Translations under genes and position numbers: made by a program
Source of the DNA: Streptomyces sp. NBC_00878
GTDB lineage: Bacteria; Actinomycetota; Actinomycetes; Streptomycetales; Streptomycetaceae
Assembly: GCF_026341515.1 (NCBI RefSeq)
Contig: NZ_JAPEOK010000001.1
Span: 8,742,001 to 8,806,000, forward strand
Direction: 5' to 3'
DNA length: 64,000 nucleotides
Notes under the pieces: generated by a model
Database searches by the model: none
What the model was told of the DNA's origin: nothing
Seen by the model: the letters and a program-made list of their open reading frames with translations, nothing else
Part shown: positions 33,046 through 41,290 of the stretch, piece by piece
How the letters are laid out: every line of letters starts with the position of its first letter
How positions within the stretch are numbered: the first letter of the stretch is position 1

Positions 33046-34709
33046 CCCCTTCCCGGTATGCGGCCCGGCCGTGGCTCGCGCTCCTGAACGACGCCCAGCG
33101 CGGGCCCGTCAGCCCCGACGACTCGGTCGTGCACGCCCTGCGCCGGGCCGTCGCCGAGGCCCCCGACCGCACCTTCCTCGCCTATTTCGATGGGCGTCTC
33201 AGCTACCGCGAGGCCGACGAACTGAGCGACTCCGTCGCCGGGCACCTCGCGGCCCGAGGCCTGGAGCGCGGCGACCGGGTCGCCGTCCTGCTGCAGAACT
33301 CCCCGCTCTTCGTCCTCGCCGTCCTCGGCGCCTGGAAGGCCGGCGCGACCGTCCTCCCCGTCAACCCCATGTACAAGTCGGGGGAGGTCACCCACGTCCT
33401 GCGGGACGGCGAGGTCACCGCGCTGATCTGCTCCGACCGGGCCTGGGAGTCGTACCTGCGCGAGACGGCCGCCGACTCGCCCGTACGCGTCGTGCTCACC
33501 GGCTGCGAACTGGATCTCCAGACGCGGGGCGACGCACGCGTACTGAACTTCGAGCGGCTGCCGCAGGCGCCGGACGCGGACGATCTGGTGACCGTCGCGA
33601 AGGCCGGTCACCGGGCCCCCGAGGGCCGTGACCCCCGCCCCTCGGACGTGGCGCTGATCAGCTACACCTCGGGCACCAGCGGCGCCCCCAAGGGAGCCAC
33701 CAACACCCACGCCAACATCATGTACAACGCCGAGCGCCAGCGGACGGGCCTCGCGCTGCCCGAGGCGCCCGTGTACTTCGCGATGGCACCGCTGTTCCAC
33801 ATCACCGGGATGGTCTGCCAGTTCGCCGCATGCCTCAACAGCCTGGGCACGCTCGTCCTCGCGTACCGCTTCGAGGCGGGGGTCGTCCTCGACGCGTTCG
33901 CCGAACACCGGCCCCACTACACGGTCGGCCCGTCGACCGCCTTCATGGCCCTGGCCGCGCACCCGTCCGTGACGCCGGACCACTTCTCCTCCTTCGCGAA
34001 CATCTCCTCCGGCGGCGCGCCGGTGCCGCCCGCGCTCGTGGAGAAGTTCCGGGCGGGCTTCGGGCCCTACATCCGCAACGGCTACGGACTCACCGAGTGC
34101 ACCGCGCCCTGCGCCTCGGTGCCGCCAGGCCGGGAGGCACCCGTCGACCCCGTCTCCGGGACACTCGCCGTCGGACTGCCGGGGCCCGACACGGTCGTCC
34201 GGATCGTCGACGACCAGGGCGCGGAGGTCCCCTTCGGCGAGCAGGGCGAGATCCTCGTACGCGGCCCGCAGGTCGTGCCCGGCTACTGGCGCCGGCCCGA
34301 GGCCACCGCGGAGACCTTCCCGGACGGCGAGCTGCGCACCGGCGACATCGGCTTCATGGACGCGGACGGCTGGCTCTACGTGGTCGACCGCAAGAAGGAC
34401 ATGATCAACGCGTCCGGCTTCAAGGTGTGGCCGCGCGAGGTCGAGGACGTCCTCTACACCCACCCGTCGGTGCGCGAAGCCGCGGTCGTCGGGGTGCCCG
34501 ACGGATACCGCGGCGAGACCGTGAAGGCGTACATCAGCCTGCGTCCGGGCGCCGATGAGGACCCCGCTGTACTCGCCGAATACTGCAAGGAGAGACTGGC
34601 CGCGTACAAATACCCGCGACAGGTCGAAATCCTGCCCGACTTGCCGAAGACGGCCAGTGGGAAGATCCTCCGTCGGGAACTGCGTTCCCGGTCGCGCGGC
34701 GGCCAGTAG
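33042..34709 (+). CDS. Acyl-CoA synthetase (AMP-forming)
   Basis: A 555-residue AMP-dependent ligase of the fatty-acid/aromatic acyl-CoA type. The P-loop motif is YTSGTSGAPKGATNTH, followed by YGLTECTAP (A5), LRTGDIGFMDADGWLYVVDR (A7) and the C-terminal PKTASGKILRREL with the catalytic Lys. It activates a carboxylic acid to its CoA thioester. GTG 33042 overlaps the SDR stop codon. The following TetR gene starts 71 bp downstream on the same strand. Confidence 0.94.
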   Translation: MTPSRYAARPWLALLNDAQRGPVSPDDSVVHALRRAVAEAPDRTFLAYFDGRLSYREADELSDSVAGHLAARGLERGDRVAVLLQNSPLFVLAVLGAWKAGATVLPVNPMYKSGEVTHVLRDGEVTALICSDRAWESYLRETAADSPVRVVLTGCELDLQTRGDARVLNFERLPQAPDADDLVTVAKAGHRAPEGRDPRPSDVALISYTSGTSGAPKGATNTHANIMYNAERQRTGLALPEAPVYFAMAPLFHITGMVCQFAACLNSLGTLVLAYRFEAGVVLDAFAEHRPHYTVGPSTAFMALAAHPSVTPDHFSSFANISSGGAPVPPALVEKFRAGFGPYIRNGYGLTECTAPCASVPPGREAPVDPVSGTLAVGLPGPDTVVRIVDDQGAEVPFGEQGEILVRGPQVVPGYWRRPEATAETFPDGELRTGDIGFMDADGWLYVVDRKKDMINASGFKVWPREVEDVLYTHPSVREAAVVGVPDGYRGETVKAYISLRPGADEDPAVLAEYCKERLAAYKYPRQVEILPDLPKTASGKILRRELRSRSRGGQ

Positions 34710-34780
34710 ACGGCCTACGTACAACGCCAACGCAACGCACACAGAACTCAACAAAGAACACTGGAAGGCAGGTGGCGGCA

Positions 34781-35374
34781 GTGCCCAGAACGACGGACGG
34801 GGACGGCACGCCCGTCCCGCGGCGGCTGCTGGCAGCCGCTACCCGGCTCTTCGCCGAGCGCGGCTACGACCGGACCTCGGTCCAGGAGATCGTCGAGGCG
34901 GCCGGTGTCACCAAGGGGGCGCTGTACCACTACTTCGGCTCCAAGGACGACCTGCTGCACGAGGTGTACGCGCGCGTGCTGCGTGTACAGCAGGAGCGGC
35001 TCGATGCCTTCGCCGAGGCCGACGCGCCGGTGGAGGAGCGGCTGCGTGGTGCCGCGGCGGATGTCGTCGTCACGACGATCGACAATCTCGACGACGGGGC
35101 GATCTTCTTCCGCTCCATGCACCACCTGAGCCCGGAGAAGAACAAACAGGTACGGGCCGAGCGGCGCCGCTATCACGAGCGGTTCCGGGCGCTCATCGAG
35201 GAGGGGCAGGAGTCGGGGGTCTTCTCGACGGCGACCCCGGCGGACCTCGTCGTGGACTACCACTTCGGTTCCGTCCACCACCTGTCGACGTGGTACCGCC
35301 CTGACGGTCCGCTCCCCCCGCAGGAGGTCGCCGACCACTTGGCGGACCTGCTGCTCCGGGCGCTCAGGCCGTAG
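34781..35374 (+). CDS. TetR-family regulator of the acyl-CoA cluster
   Basis: A 197-residue regulator. Helix-turn-helix: LLAAATRLFAERGYDRTSVQ then EIVEAAGVTKGALYHYFGSK. The C-terminal domain (IDNLDDGAIFFRSMHHLSPE) resembles acyl-CoA-responsive FadR/PsrA-like TetR proteins. GTG 34781 fits the family N-terminus (PRTTDGDGTPVPRRLL) and has AGGTGG upstream; GTG 34772 is in frame. It lies inside the SDR-ligase transcription unit and is convergent with the acyl-CoA dehydrogenase, so it probably controls both units through the ACYGACYRGT sites. Confidence 0.88.
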   Translation: MPRTTDGDGTPVPRRLLAAATRLFAERGYDRTSVQEIVEAAGVTKGALYHYFGSKDDLLHEVYARVLRVQQERLDAFAEADAPVEERLRGAAADVVVTTIDNLDDGAIFFRSMHHLSPEKNKQVRAERRRYHERFRALIEEGQESGVFSTATPADLVVDYHFGSVHHLSTWYRPDGPLPPQEVADHLADLLLRALRP

Positions 35375-35389
35375 CCCCCGTATCGCGCT

Positions 35390-35460
35390 GAACTCGCGCG
35401 TCCTCGAGTGCCGGAGGGGCTGACAGCCAGCCCCTCCGGCACTCGAGGACGCGCGAGTTC
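35390..35460. terminator. Perfect 33-bp stem bidirectional terminator
   Basis: 35390-35422 (GAACTCGCGCGTCCTCGAGT and 13 more) is the exact reverse complement of 35428-35460, with a 5-base loop ACAGC. It sits between two convergent genes, 16 bp after the TetR stop and 10 bp before the acyl-CoA dehydrogenase stop. Confidence 0.9.
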
Positions 35461-35469
35461 GCCGACGGG

Positions 35470-36693
35470 TCAGACGTACCGCTTCAGTTCCCGGCGTGCC
35501 AGTGAGCGCTGGTGGACCTCGTCCGGGCCGTCGGCGAGTTTCAGGGTGCGGGCGGCGGCCCACAGTTCGGCGAGGGGGAAGTCCTGGCTGACTCCGCCCG
35601 CGCCGTGCAACTGGACCGCCTTGTCGATGATGTCGACCACCGTACGAGGCGTCGCGATCTTGATGGCCTGGATCTCGGCGTGGGCACCCTTGTTGCCGAC
35701 GGTGTCCATCAGCCAGGCCGTCTTGAGCACCAGCAGACGAAGCTGCTCGACGGCCACCCGCGCGTCGGCGATCCAGTTGTGTACGACGCCCTGCTCGGCC
35801 AGTTGCTTGCCGAAGGCCGTACGGGAGACCGCCCGCCGGCACATCAGCTCGATCGCCCGCTCGGCCATGCCGATCAGCCGCATGCAGTGGTGGATCCGGC
35901 CGGGACCCAGTCGCGCCTGGGCGATGGCGAAGCCGCCGCCCTCCTCGCCGATGAGGTTCGAGGCCGGGACCCGGGCCCCGTCGAAGACCACCTCGGCGTG
36001 ACCGCCGTGCGAGTGGTCCTCGTACCCGTAGACCTGCATCGCACGACGCACCTCCACACCGGGTGTGTCACGCGGTACCAGCACCATCGACTGCTGGCGG
36101 CGGATGTCGGACCCGTCCGGATCCGTCTTGCCCATCACGATGAAGATCTTGCAGTCGGGGTTCATCGCCCCGGAGATGTACCACTTGCGCCCGCTGATGA
36201 CGTACTCGTCTGTGCCGTCGGTGGATCGCTCGATCAGCGTGGTGATGTTCGTGGCGTCGGACGAGGCCACCTCGGGCTCGGTCATCGCGAACGCCGAGCG
36301 GATCTCGCCGGCGAGGAGCGGCTCCAGCCACTGCTTCCGCTGCCGCTCGTCGCCGAACTGGGCGAGCACCTCCATGTTGCCGGTGTCCGGCGCCGCGCAG
36401 TTCAGCGCGGTCGGCGCCAACTGCGGGGAACGGCCGGTGATTTCGGCGAGGGGCGCGTACTGGAGGTTGGTCAGCCCGGCACCGTACTCGGAGTCGGGCA
36501 GGAAGAGATTCCACAGGCCCTGACGGCGGGCCTCGGCCTTCAACTCCTCGACCACGGCCGGGGTGTCCCACGGCGAGGCGAGCAGCTCGCGCTGCTCGTG
36601 GGCGACGGCCTCCGCCGGATAGACGTACTCGTCCATGAAGGCGAGCAGCTTGGCGCGCAGCTCTTCGGTGCGTGCGTCGAATGCGAAGTCCAT
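35470..36693 (-). CDS. Acyl-CoA dehydrogenase, ACAD10/11-like
   Basis: A 407-residue FAD enzyme. Motifs: SAFAMTEPEVASSDATNITT (flavin/substrate site), KWYISGAMNPDCKIFIVMG, LGPGRIHHCMRLIGMAERAI, SRTAFGKQLAEQGVVHNWIA and C-terminal GAGGVSQDFPLAELWAAART. These features fit the ACAD10/11 class rather than classical acyl-CoA dehydrogenases. It follows a kinase-like gene by 6 bp; in mammals the two activities are fused in ACAD10/ACAD11 and in Pseudomonas they are the LvaA/LvaC pair. By analogy it may remove a phosphate from 4-phosphoacyl-CoA to give an enoyl-CoA; this is inference. Confidence 0.92.
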   Translation of the reverse strand: MDFAFDARTEELRAKLLAFMDEYVYPAEAVAHEQRELLASPWDTPAVVEELKAEARRQGLWNLFLPDSEYGAGLTNLQYAPLAEITGRSPQLAPTALNCAAPDTGNMEVLAQFGDERQRKQWLEPLLAGEIRSAFAMTEPEVASSDATNITTLIERSTDGTDEYVISGRKWYISGAMNPDCKIFIVMGKTDPDGSDIRRQQSMVLVPRDTPGVEVRRAMQVYGYEDHSHGGHAEVVFDGARVPASNLIGEEGGGFAIAQARLGPGRIHHCMRLIGMAERAIELMCRRAVSRTAFGKQLAEQGVVHNWIADARVAVEQLRLLVLKTAWLMDTVGNKGAHAEIQAIKIATPRTVVDIIDKAVQLHGAGGVSQDFPLAELWAAARTLKLADGPDEVHQRSLARRELKRYV

Positions 36694-36699
36694 GGCCGG

Positions 36700-37722
36700 T
36701 CAGCCTTCCTGAAGAGTGGTCAGGCCGTGCTCGATGAAGACGGGGACCAGGTCGCCTATGCGGTCGAAGCCCGCGCCGACGGTCTGGCCGAGCGTGTAGC
36801 GGTAGTGGATGCCCTCCAGGATCACGGCGAGTTTGAACCACGCGAACGCCGTGTACCAGGCGACGGCGGACACGTCGCGCCCCGAGCGCGCGGCGTACCG
36901 CTCGATCAGCTCGGCCGGGTCCGGATGCCCGGCGGCCCTGGCCGTCGTGGAGACCGGCGAGTCGGGCATGCCGATCGGGATGCTGTACATCACCAGCAGT
37001 CCCAGGTCGGTGAGCGGATCGCCCAGCGTGGACATCTCCCAGTCGAGGATCGCCTTGATCTCGTCGTCCTCGCCGATCAGCACGTTGTCCAGGCGGTAGT
37101 CGCCGTGCACGACCGTGGCCGTGGGGGAGTGCGGCAGCTCGCGCCCCAGCGCGGCGTGCAACTCGTCGACCCCGGCCAGGTCGCGGTTGCGGGAGGCGTC
37201 CAACTGCTTGCCCCAGCGCCGCAGTTGCCGGTCGAGAAAGCCCTCGGGCCGACCGAAGTCGGCGAGGCCCGCCTCGGCGGGTTCCACGGCGTGCAGCTCG
37301 ACCAGCGTGTCCACCAGCGCGAGCACGGCTCCGCGCGTGCGCTCCGGGCCGAGCGGCGCGAGCTGCTCGGCGGTCCGGAAGGGGGTGCCCTCCACGAAGT
37401 CCATGACGTAGAACGGCGCGCCCAGCACGTCGACGTCCTCGCACAGCAGGCGCGTACGCGGTACGGGTACGGCGGTCGGGTGCAGCGCGGTGATCACCCG
37501 GTGCTCGCGCTTCATGTCGTGCGCGGTGGCCAGCACGTGCCCCAGCGGAGGGCGGCGTACGACCCACTTCGAGGTGCCGTCCGTCACCGCGTACGTGAGG
37601 TTGGACCGTCCGCCCTCGATCAACCGGCCGGTCAACGGGCCGTCGACCAGTCCGGGCCGCTCGCTGTCGAGCAGGCCGCGCAGCCGGTCGAGATCGAGAC
37701 CTGGGGGGTGGTCTGAGCTCAT
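36700..37722 (-). CDS. APH-family kinase, 4-hydroxyacyl-CoA kinase candidate
   Basis: A 340-residue phosphotransferase of the aminoglycoside phosphotransferase fold. The catalytic loop is VVHGDYRLDNVLIGEDDEIK (Asp/Asn) and the metal site ILDWEMSTLGDPLTDLG (Asp). It resembles the N-terminal kinase domain of ACAD10/11. ATG 37722 opens the operon; the ACAD gene follows at 6 bp. Phosphorylation of a 4-hydroxyacyl-CoA, followed by elimination by the partner, is the best inference; choline or antibiotic phosphorylation are less likely from context. An operator-like dyad lies 42 bp upstream. Confidence 0.9.
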   Translation of the reverse strand: MSSDHPPGLDLDRLRGLLDSERPGLVDGPLTGRLIEGGRSNLTYAVTDGTSKWVVRRPPLGHVLATAHDMKREHRVITALHPTAVPVPRTRLLCEDVDVLGAPFYVMDFVEGTPFRTAEQLAPLGPERTRGAVLALVDTLVELHAVEPAEAGLADFGRPEGFLDRQLRRWGKQLDASRNRDLAGVDELHAALGRELPHSPTATVVHGDYRLDNVLIGEDDEIKAILDWEMSTLGDPLTDLGLLVMYSIPIGMPDSPVSTTARAAGHPDPAELIERYAARSGRDVSAVAWYTAFAWFKLAVILEGIHYRYTLGQTVGAGFDRIGDLVPVFIEHGLTTLQEG

Positions 37723-37763
37723 CGTGTTTCCTCCGTACCCCGTGCTTCAGGACTCCCCACATG

Positions 37764-37783
37764 ATGCCGACCGGTCGGTATGC
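37764..37783 (-). promoter_or_regulatory. Operator candidate upstream of the kinase/ACAD operon
   Basis: ATGCCGACCGGTCGGTATGC contains the dyad CCGACCGGTCGG, with ACCGGTCGGTATGC shared exactly with 7076-7089 and in part with 32213-32226. Confidence 0.55.
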
Positions 37784-37890
37784 AGTCCAGTGTGGGGGCA
37801 AAACGTGACTGGCGTCTCGATCACGCAGGAACCCCCCGGGCCGTCGTCGACAGCTCGGGGGGTTCCGGTTCTTCCGTGCCCGACGGTTGC

Positions 37891-38187
37891 CTAGTGGTCG
37901 TCCCAGTGGCCGTCGTGCCGTGCGTGGCGATGACCGTCATGAACGTAGTCCACGTGGTCGCCGTGCGTCACGGCGGCGTGGCCGCAGTCCTTGCCGTGCT
38001 CGTGGCCGTGCTCCTCGTGGGCGATGTGCCCGTCCGGCTCGCACTCGTCCCAGTGTTCCGAGTGCTGCCGGTGCAGATGTCCGTCGTGCGCGTAGTCGAC
38101 GTGGTCGCCGTGCGGTACCTCGGTGTGCCCGCAGTCCGGGCCGTGGGCGTGCGCGTGGGCGGTGTGTTCCTGGTGGAGGGTGGTCAT
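37891..38187 (-). CDS. Histidine-rich metal-binding protein
   Basis: A 98-residue protein in which about a quarter of the residues are His, with scattered Asp, Glu and three Cys. It has two related halves: HGPDCGHTEVPHGDHVDYAH and HGKDCGHAAVTHGDHVDYVH. Such proteins bind or buffer divalent metals, most often zinc or nickel. AAGGTGA precedes ATG 38187; GTG 38196 is an alternative. No membrane helix or signal peptide; no transporter is adjacent. I see no clear Zur box upstream. Confidence 0.75.
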   Translation of the reverse strand: MTTLHQEHTAHAHAHGPDCGHTEVPHGDHVDYAHDGHLHRQHSEHWDECEPDGHIAHEEHGHEHGKDCGHAAVTHGDHVDYVHDGHRHARHDGHWDDH

Positions 38188-38323
38188 GGTGCTCACCTTC
38201 GGAGGAGGTGGGGAGTGTGACGCCGGTCAGGCTAGCCACATGAAAGCCAACATATCCGCCCAAACTGGCACCTTCTGTGTGTGGGTACCCCAGAGGGTCG
38301 AGCCGGCACCCGGCCAGGACACC

Positions 38324-38656
38324 TCAGAGGACGAGGGCCACCGCGCACCCCGCCAGCGCGACCGTGCACAGGACGGCGACGCTCGCGTGCCTCGTCGTGA
38401 GCAGCGCGGGCTCTCCGTCCTCGGCCAGCGCGCGAATCCGCTGATGCGCCACGGTGAGGAGCCCCAGCCACAGCGCGCAGCACAGCGCGGCCACCGTGAT
38501 GCCCGCGGCGCTCGTTCCGCCGTGCAGTGCCGACTTCACGGCCAGCACGGCGGCCACGGTCCCGGCCAGGGTCGTACGCCGCCACGCCAGCCGCGTACGT
38601 TCCGGCTGCAGGCCGGGGTCCCGGTCGGCTCCTGTGCCCTGGGGGCCCGAGGTCAT
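38324..38656 (-). CDS. DUF202 membrane protein
   Basis: A 110-residue protein with an LQPERTRLAWRRTTLAGTVA segment, the DUF202 signature, and three hydrophobic helices (AAVLAVKSALHGG, AAGITVAALCCALWLGLL, VAVLCTVALAGCAVALVL). Its start overlaps the stop of the other DUF202 gene (ATGA), so the two are translationally coupled and probably form a complex. Function unknown. Confidence 0.85.
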   Translation of the reverse strand: MTSGPQGTGADRDPGLQPERTRLAWRRTTLAGTVAAVLAVKSALHGGTSAAGITVAALCCALWLGLLTVAHQRIRALAEDGEPALLTTRHASVAVLCTVALAGCAVALVL

Positions 38657-39045
38657 CCCTCCCACCCAAACAGCACGACCACCATCATCGCGACGGCCAC
38701 GAAGGCGACGCCGATGCTCAGCAGTGCCGGAAACCGCGACACGGGCAGGTCCTCGCCGCGCCGCATCGCCCGCTCGCATCGCACCCAGTGGTTCACGGCC
38801 CGCAGCGCGCACAGCACGCCCGCGCCGAGCAGTCCGAGCGCCAGCCCGACTCGCCAGGCCCATCGCAGATCCGGCAGAAACTGATCCACGGCGAAGCCGC
38901 CGCCGATCAGTGCGAGCGAGGTCCGGAGCCACGCGAGGAACGTCCGCTCGTTCGCCAACGAGAAGCGGTAGTCCGGCGTGCTGCCGTCCTCCTTGATCCG
39001 CTCAGGAGCGAACCACAACCGGATGTTCCGCACGAATTCGCTCAC
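38653..39045 (-). CDS. YidH-type DUF202 membrane protein
   Basis: A 130-residue protein with the DUF202/YidH signature FSLANERTFLAWLRTSLALI, then two further helices (RVGLALGLLGAGVLCALRAV and LLSIGVAFVAVAMMVVVLF). GTG 39045 starts it. The DUF202 partner gene overlaps at its 3' end. The role of this pair is unknown. Confidence 0.88.
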   Translation of the reverse strand: MSEFVRNIRLWFAPERIKEDGSTPDYRFSLANERTFLAWLRTSLALIGGGFAVDQFLPDLRWAWRVGLALGLLGAGVLCALRAVNHWVRCERAMRRGEDLPVSRFPALLSIGVAFVAVAMMVVVLFGWEG

Positions 39046-39091
39046 GCGAGGACCTTACTCATTGCTGGTGCGTCGCCTGTGGCCGGTGGGT

Positions 39092-39218
39092 GGGGGCGGG
39101 GCCGCGCCGGTATGTCACGTTCGCGACCACTGGGCGTACTGCCCTGAGTGCCATGGTGAACGTCTCCAGCGGGAGCCCTACGTCGCGAACGTTGACATAC
39201 CGGCACGGCCCCGCCCCC
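39092..39218. repeat. Inverted repeat with 36-bp arms
   Basis: 39092-39127 and 39182-39218 are inverted copies with one mismatch and one gap (cores GCCGGTATGTCA and TGACATACCGG; CGTTCGCGAC and GTCGCGAACG), separated by about 54 bp. It could form a cruciform or be a non-autonomous element. Confidence 0.75.
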
Positions 39219-39340
39219 GGGTACGTTGGCGACTGCGGCCCGGTGGGCGACCGTCGGCACGGCCCCACCACCGGGTGCGTTGGCGGCTGCGGCACGGTGG
39301 AGGACCGCCGCCGGGTGCGTTGGCGGCTGCGGCCCGGTGG
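39219..39340. repeat. 30-bp imperfect direct repeats
   Basis: Three copies of GGGTGCGTTGGCGGCTGCGG plus CMCGGTGG start near 39219, 39273 and 39313; the last two are 40 bp apart. Confidence 0.65.
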
Positions 39341-39611
39341 GCGGCCGCCCCGGGTGGTGTGATTCCGCGGCCCCGGTGGGGGACGGCCGCCGGGTGGTGT
39401 GCCGTCTGCAGCCTGGTGGGGGACTGCCGTCGGTCGCCGTACGGGCGGAGGGGACGTGGCGGGGTGTCCGCCCGCAGCGGATGGCGCGTCCGCACCGGGT
39501 GCCCTTGGAAACTGACGCGGTCGCGCCAGACCGAGGACGGATACCCCGCCGCGGCCCCGCCCCCACGATGACGGCCAGGCGCACGACCGCGGCTCGCAGA
39601 CGACAGCCGGT

Positions 39612-39745
39612 CCCCACCCCCTCAGGGGCGCGAGGAACTGCGCGACCAGCCACGACGAACCCGCAGACGAAACTCAACCCCCACCCCCCAAGGGGCGCGG
39701 GGAACTGCGCGACCAGCCGCAACAAACCCGCAGACGAAACTCAAC
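39612..39745. repeat. 67-bp tandem duplication of the common 3'-end repeat
   Basis: Two copies at a 67-bp offset share AGGGGCGCGRGGAACTGCGC, GACCAGCC and CCCGCAGACGAAACTCAACC. The second copy contains the Nudix stop codon (39741-39743). Probably terminator-like. Confidence 0.75.
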
Positions 39746-40256
39746 CCCGTTCCCGCAAAGCCCGCAGCCGCGAATACGCCGCCAAGCCGTCCGGTACCCA
39801 CTCCCACTCCGCCAACCGCCGCCCCACCTCCGCCTCCGGCAGGAACCCGTGCCAGGCGACCTCCTCCACCTGAGGGTCCACCGGCAGCTCGCAGAGCACC
39901 TCGTACACGGCCGACCACCAGCTCTTCCCGGCCCCGTCTTCGTACAGGAACTTGAAGAGAAAGGTCGGGCGGGGAAGCCCGGAAACCCCCAGCTCCTCCT
40001 CGGCCTCCCGCAGTGCCCCGTGGTCGTACGACTCGCCCGCCCCGACGACCCCGCCCACGAACATGTCGTACATCGAGGGAAACACCAGCTTGGTCGACGT
40101 GCGCCGGTGGACGAACAGGTGCCCCCGCGCATCCCTGACCTGGATGAACGTGCACCGATGCCGCAGCCCCCGCGCGTACACGTCCCCGCGCCTGGCCTGG
40201 CCTACCACCACGTCCCGCTCGTCGACGACATCGAGGATCTCGTCGGCAGCGCTCAT
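39741..40256 (-). CDS. Nudix hydrolase
   Basis: A 171-residue Nudix protein. The Nudix box is GGVVGAGESYDHGALREAEE followed by ELGV, with the GX5EX7REXXEEXG pattern. The N-terminus (DEILDVVDERDVVVGQARRG) is like the isopentenyl-diphosphate isomerase/NUDIX-like subgroup. It hydrolyses a nucleoside diphosphate-linked substrate that cannot be named. The start overlaps the stop of the DMT gene (ATGA). Confidence 0.92.
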   Translation of the reverse strand: MSAADEILDVVDERDVVVGQARRGDVYARGLRHRCTFIQVRDARGHLFVHRRTSTKLVFPSMYDMFVGGVVGAGESYDHGALREAEEELGVSGLPRPTFLFKFLYEDGAGKSWWSAVYEVLCELPVDPQVEEVAWHGFLPEAEVGRRLAEWEWVPDGLAAYSRLRALRERG

Positions 40257-41140
40257 ACCCGGACCCGCATCCGCTCCTTGGGCGTTGCCCCACTCGGCAT
40301 CGCGGGATGCATGCCGAGCAGCACCACCCCCACCACGATCCCGGCAAGGCCCAGAGCCTCCCAGGTCAGAGCCCCCGCGTCGGTGCGCAACCGGTCTCCG
40401 AGGAACCCCACCCCGCAAGCTATCCCGGCCAGCGGCTGCGCCGCGGTCAGCGCGGGCAGCGACATCCGCAGCGGCGCCGTCTCGAACGCGCTCTGGACCA
40501 GTACGAGCCCCGTGATCCCGAGCGCCACGACCCCGTAAACCTGCCAACCCGTGGCCAGCGCGATCCAGCCGCCGTCGGAGAACCGCTGGCCGCTCACGCG
40601 GGTGAGCGCGTCCTGCACGCCGTAGAGGAGACCCGCCGCCACGCCCAGCAGTACGGGGCCGGCGCTCAGCCGGGACCGCTTCGCGTACGTGGTGAGGAGG
40701 AGGGCGAGGCCGAGGGCGACGCCGATGATCAGCCACTGGCGGAACGGGTCGGTGCGGGCGTCGCCGCCCTGCGGCTGGCCGGCCACGATGAACGCCGTCA
40801 CGCCGCCCGCGAGCAGCAGAAGCCCGGCCCAGCCCTGCCGTCCGAGCGGCTGCCGGGTCTGGCGGCGGGAGAGTACGAGTGCAAACACCAGGTTCGTCGC
40901 GAGCAGCGGTTCGACGAGGGAGACCTCGCCGTTCGCGAGAGCGATCGCGCCGAGCACCATGCCGGCCACCATCAGCCCGATGCCGCCCAGCCAGCGCGGC
41001 ACCCGCACCAGGTCGAGGAGCAGGCGCGGGGAGAGGAAGTCGCCCAGCGGAGCGTGCGACGCGGCGTTCTGCTGGAGCACGAAGCCGAAGCCGAGGCAAC
41101 AGGCCGCGCCTACGGCGAGAAGGAGAACCAGGACCGACAC
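40253..41140 (-). CDS. DMT-family transporter
   Basis: A 295-residue membrane protein with about ten helices (e.g. VLVLLLAVGAACCLGFGFVL, GLMVAGMVLGAIALANGEVS, AGLLLLAGGVTAFIVAG). It has the two-fold EamA/DMT layout and a NIPA-like start. GTG 41140 opens it. It overlaps the Nudix gene by 4 bp, forming a two-gene operon. Substrate unknown. Confidence 0.87.
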   Translation of the reverse strand: MSVLVLLLAVGAACCLGFGFVLQQNAASHAPLGDFLSPRLLLDLVRVPRWLGGIGLMVAGMVLGAIALANGEVSLVEPLLATNLVFALVLSRRQTRQPLGRQGWAGLLLLAGGVTAFIVAGQPQGGDARTDPFRQWLIIGVALGLALLLTTYAKRSRLSAGPVLLGVAAGLLYGVQDALTRVSGQRFSDGGWIALATGWQVYGVVALGITGLVLVQSAFETAPLRMSLPALTAAQPLAGIACGVGFLGDRLRTDAGALTWEALGLAGIVVGVVLLGMHPAMPSGATPKERMRVRV

Positions 41141-41256
41141 GCTGCGTACCTCGGGGGTCTCGGACGGTGACGGGGCGGGGTGCGGGTATCGAACGACTGT
41201 AGCCCAGTACCCAAAACCCGGCAGTTGACTGGGTCACTCCGGTGCCCAAGGATCTG

Positions 41257-41270
41257 ACTGACCAGTAACA
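41257..41270 (+). promoter_or_regulatory. Operator candidate upstream of the flavin dehydrogenase
   Basis: ACTGACCAGTAACA, 21 bp before ATG 41291, fits the ACYGACYRGT core seen at 32213 and 37770, but the flanks are less symmetric. Confidence 0.35.
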
Positions 41271-41290
41271 AGGCCGAGGAGGACCTGCTC

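Larger units (their letters stand above)
39046..39740. other. Repeat-filled intergenic region
   Basis: About 700 bp without a gene. It holds the large inverted repeat at 39092-39218, imperfect 30-bp repeats at 39219-39340 and the 67-bp duplication at 39612-39745. Long frames on both strands here lack family resemblance. Confidence 0.6.

Noticed and set aside
36068..37801. Long minus-strand frame of about 577 codons over the kinase/ACAD genes
   Set aside because: It is a shadow of the two real genes in a third frame, with Arg/Ala/Pro-rich composition and no motif.
39741..41249. Nudix frame extended upstream to 41249 as one large protein
   Set aside because: The upstream part is antisense or off-frame to the DMT gene; the ATGA overlap at 40253-40256 gives a proper Nudix start.
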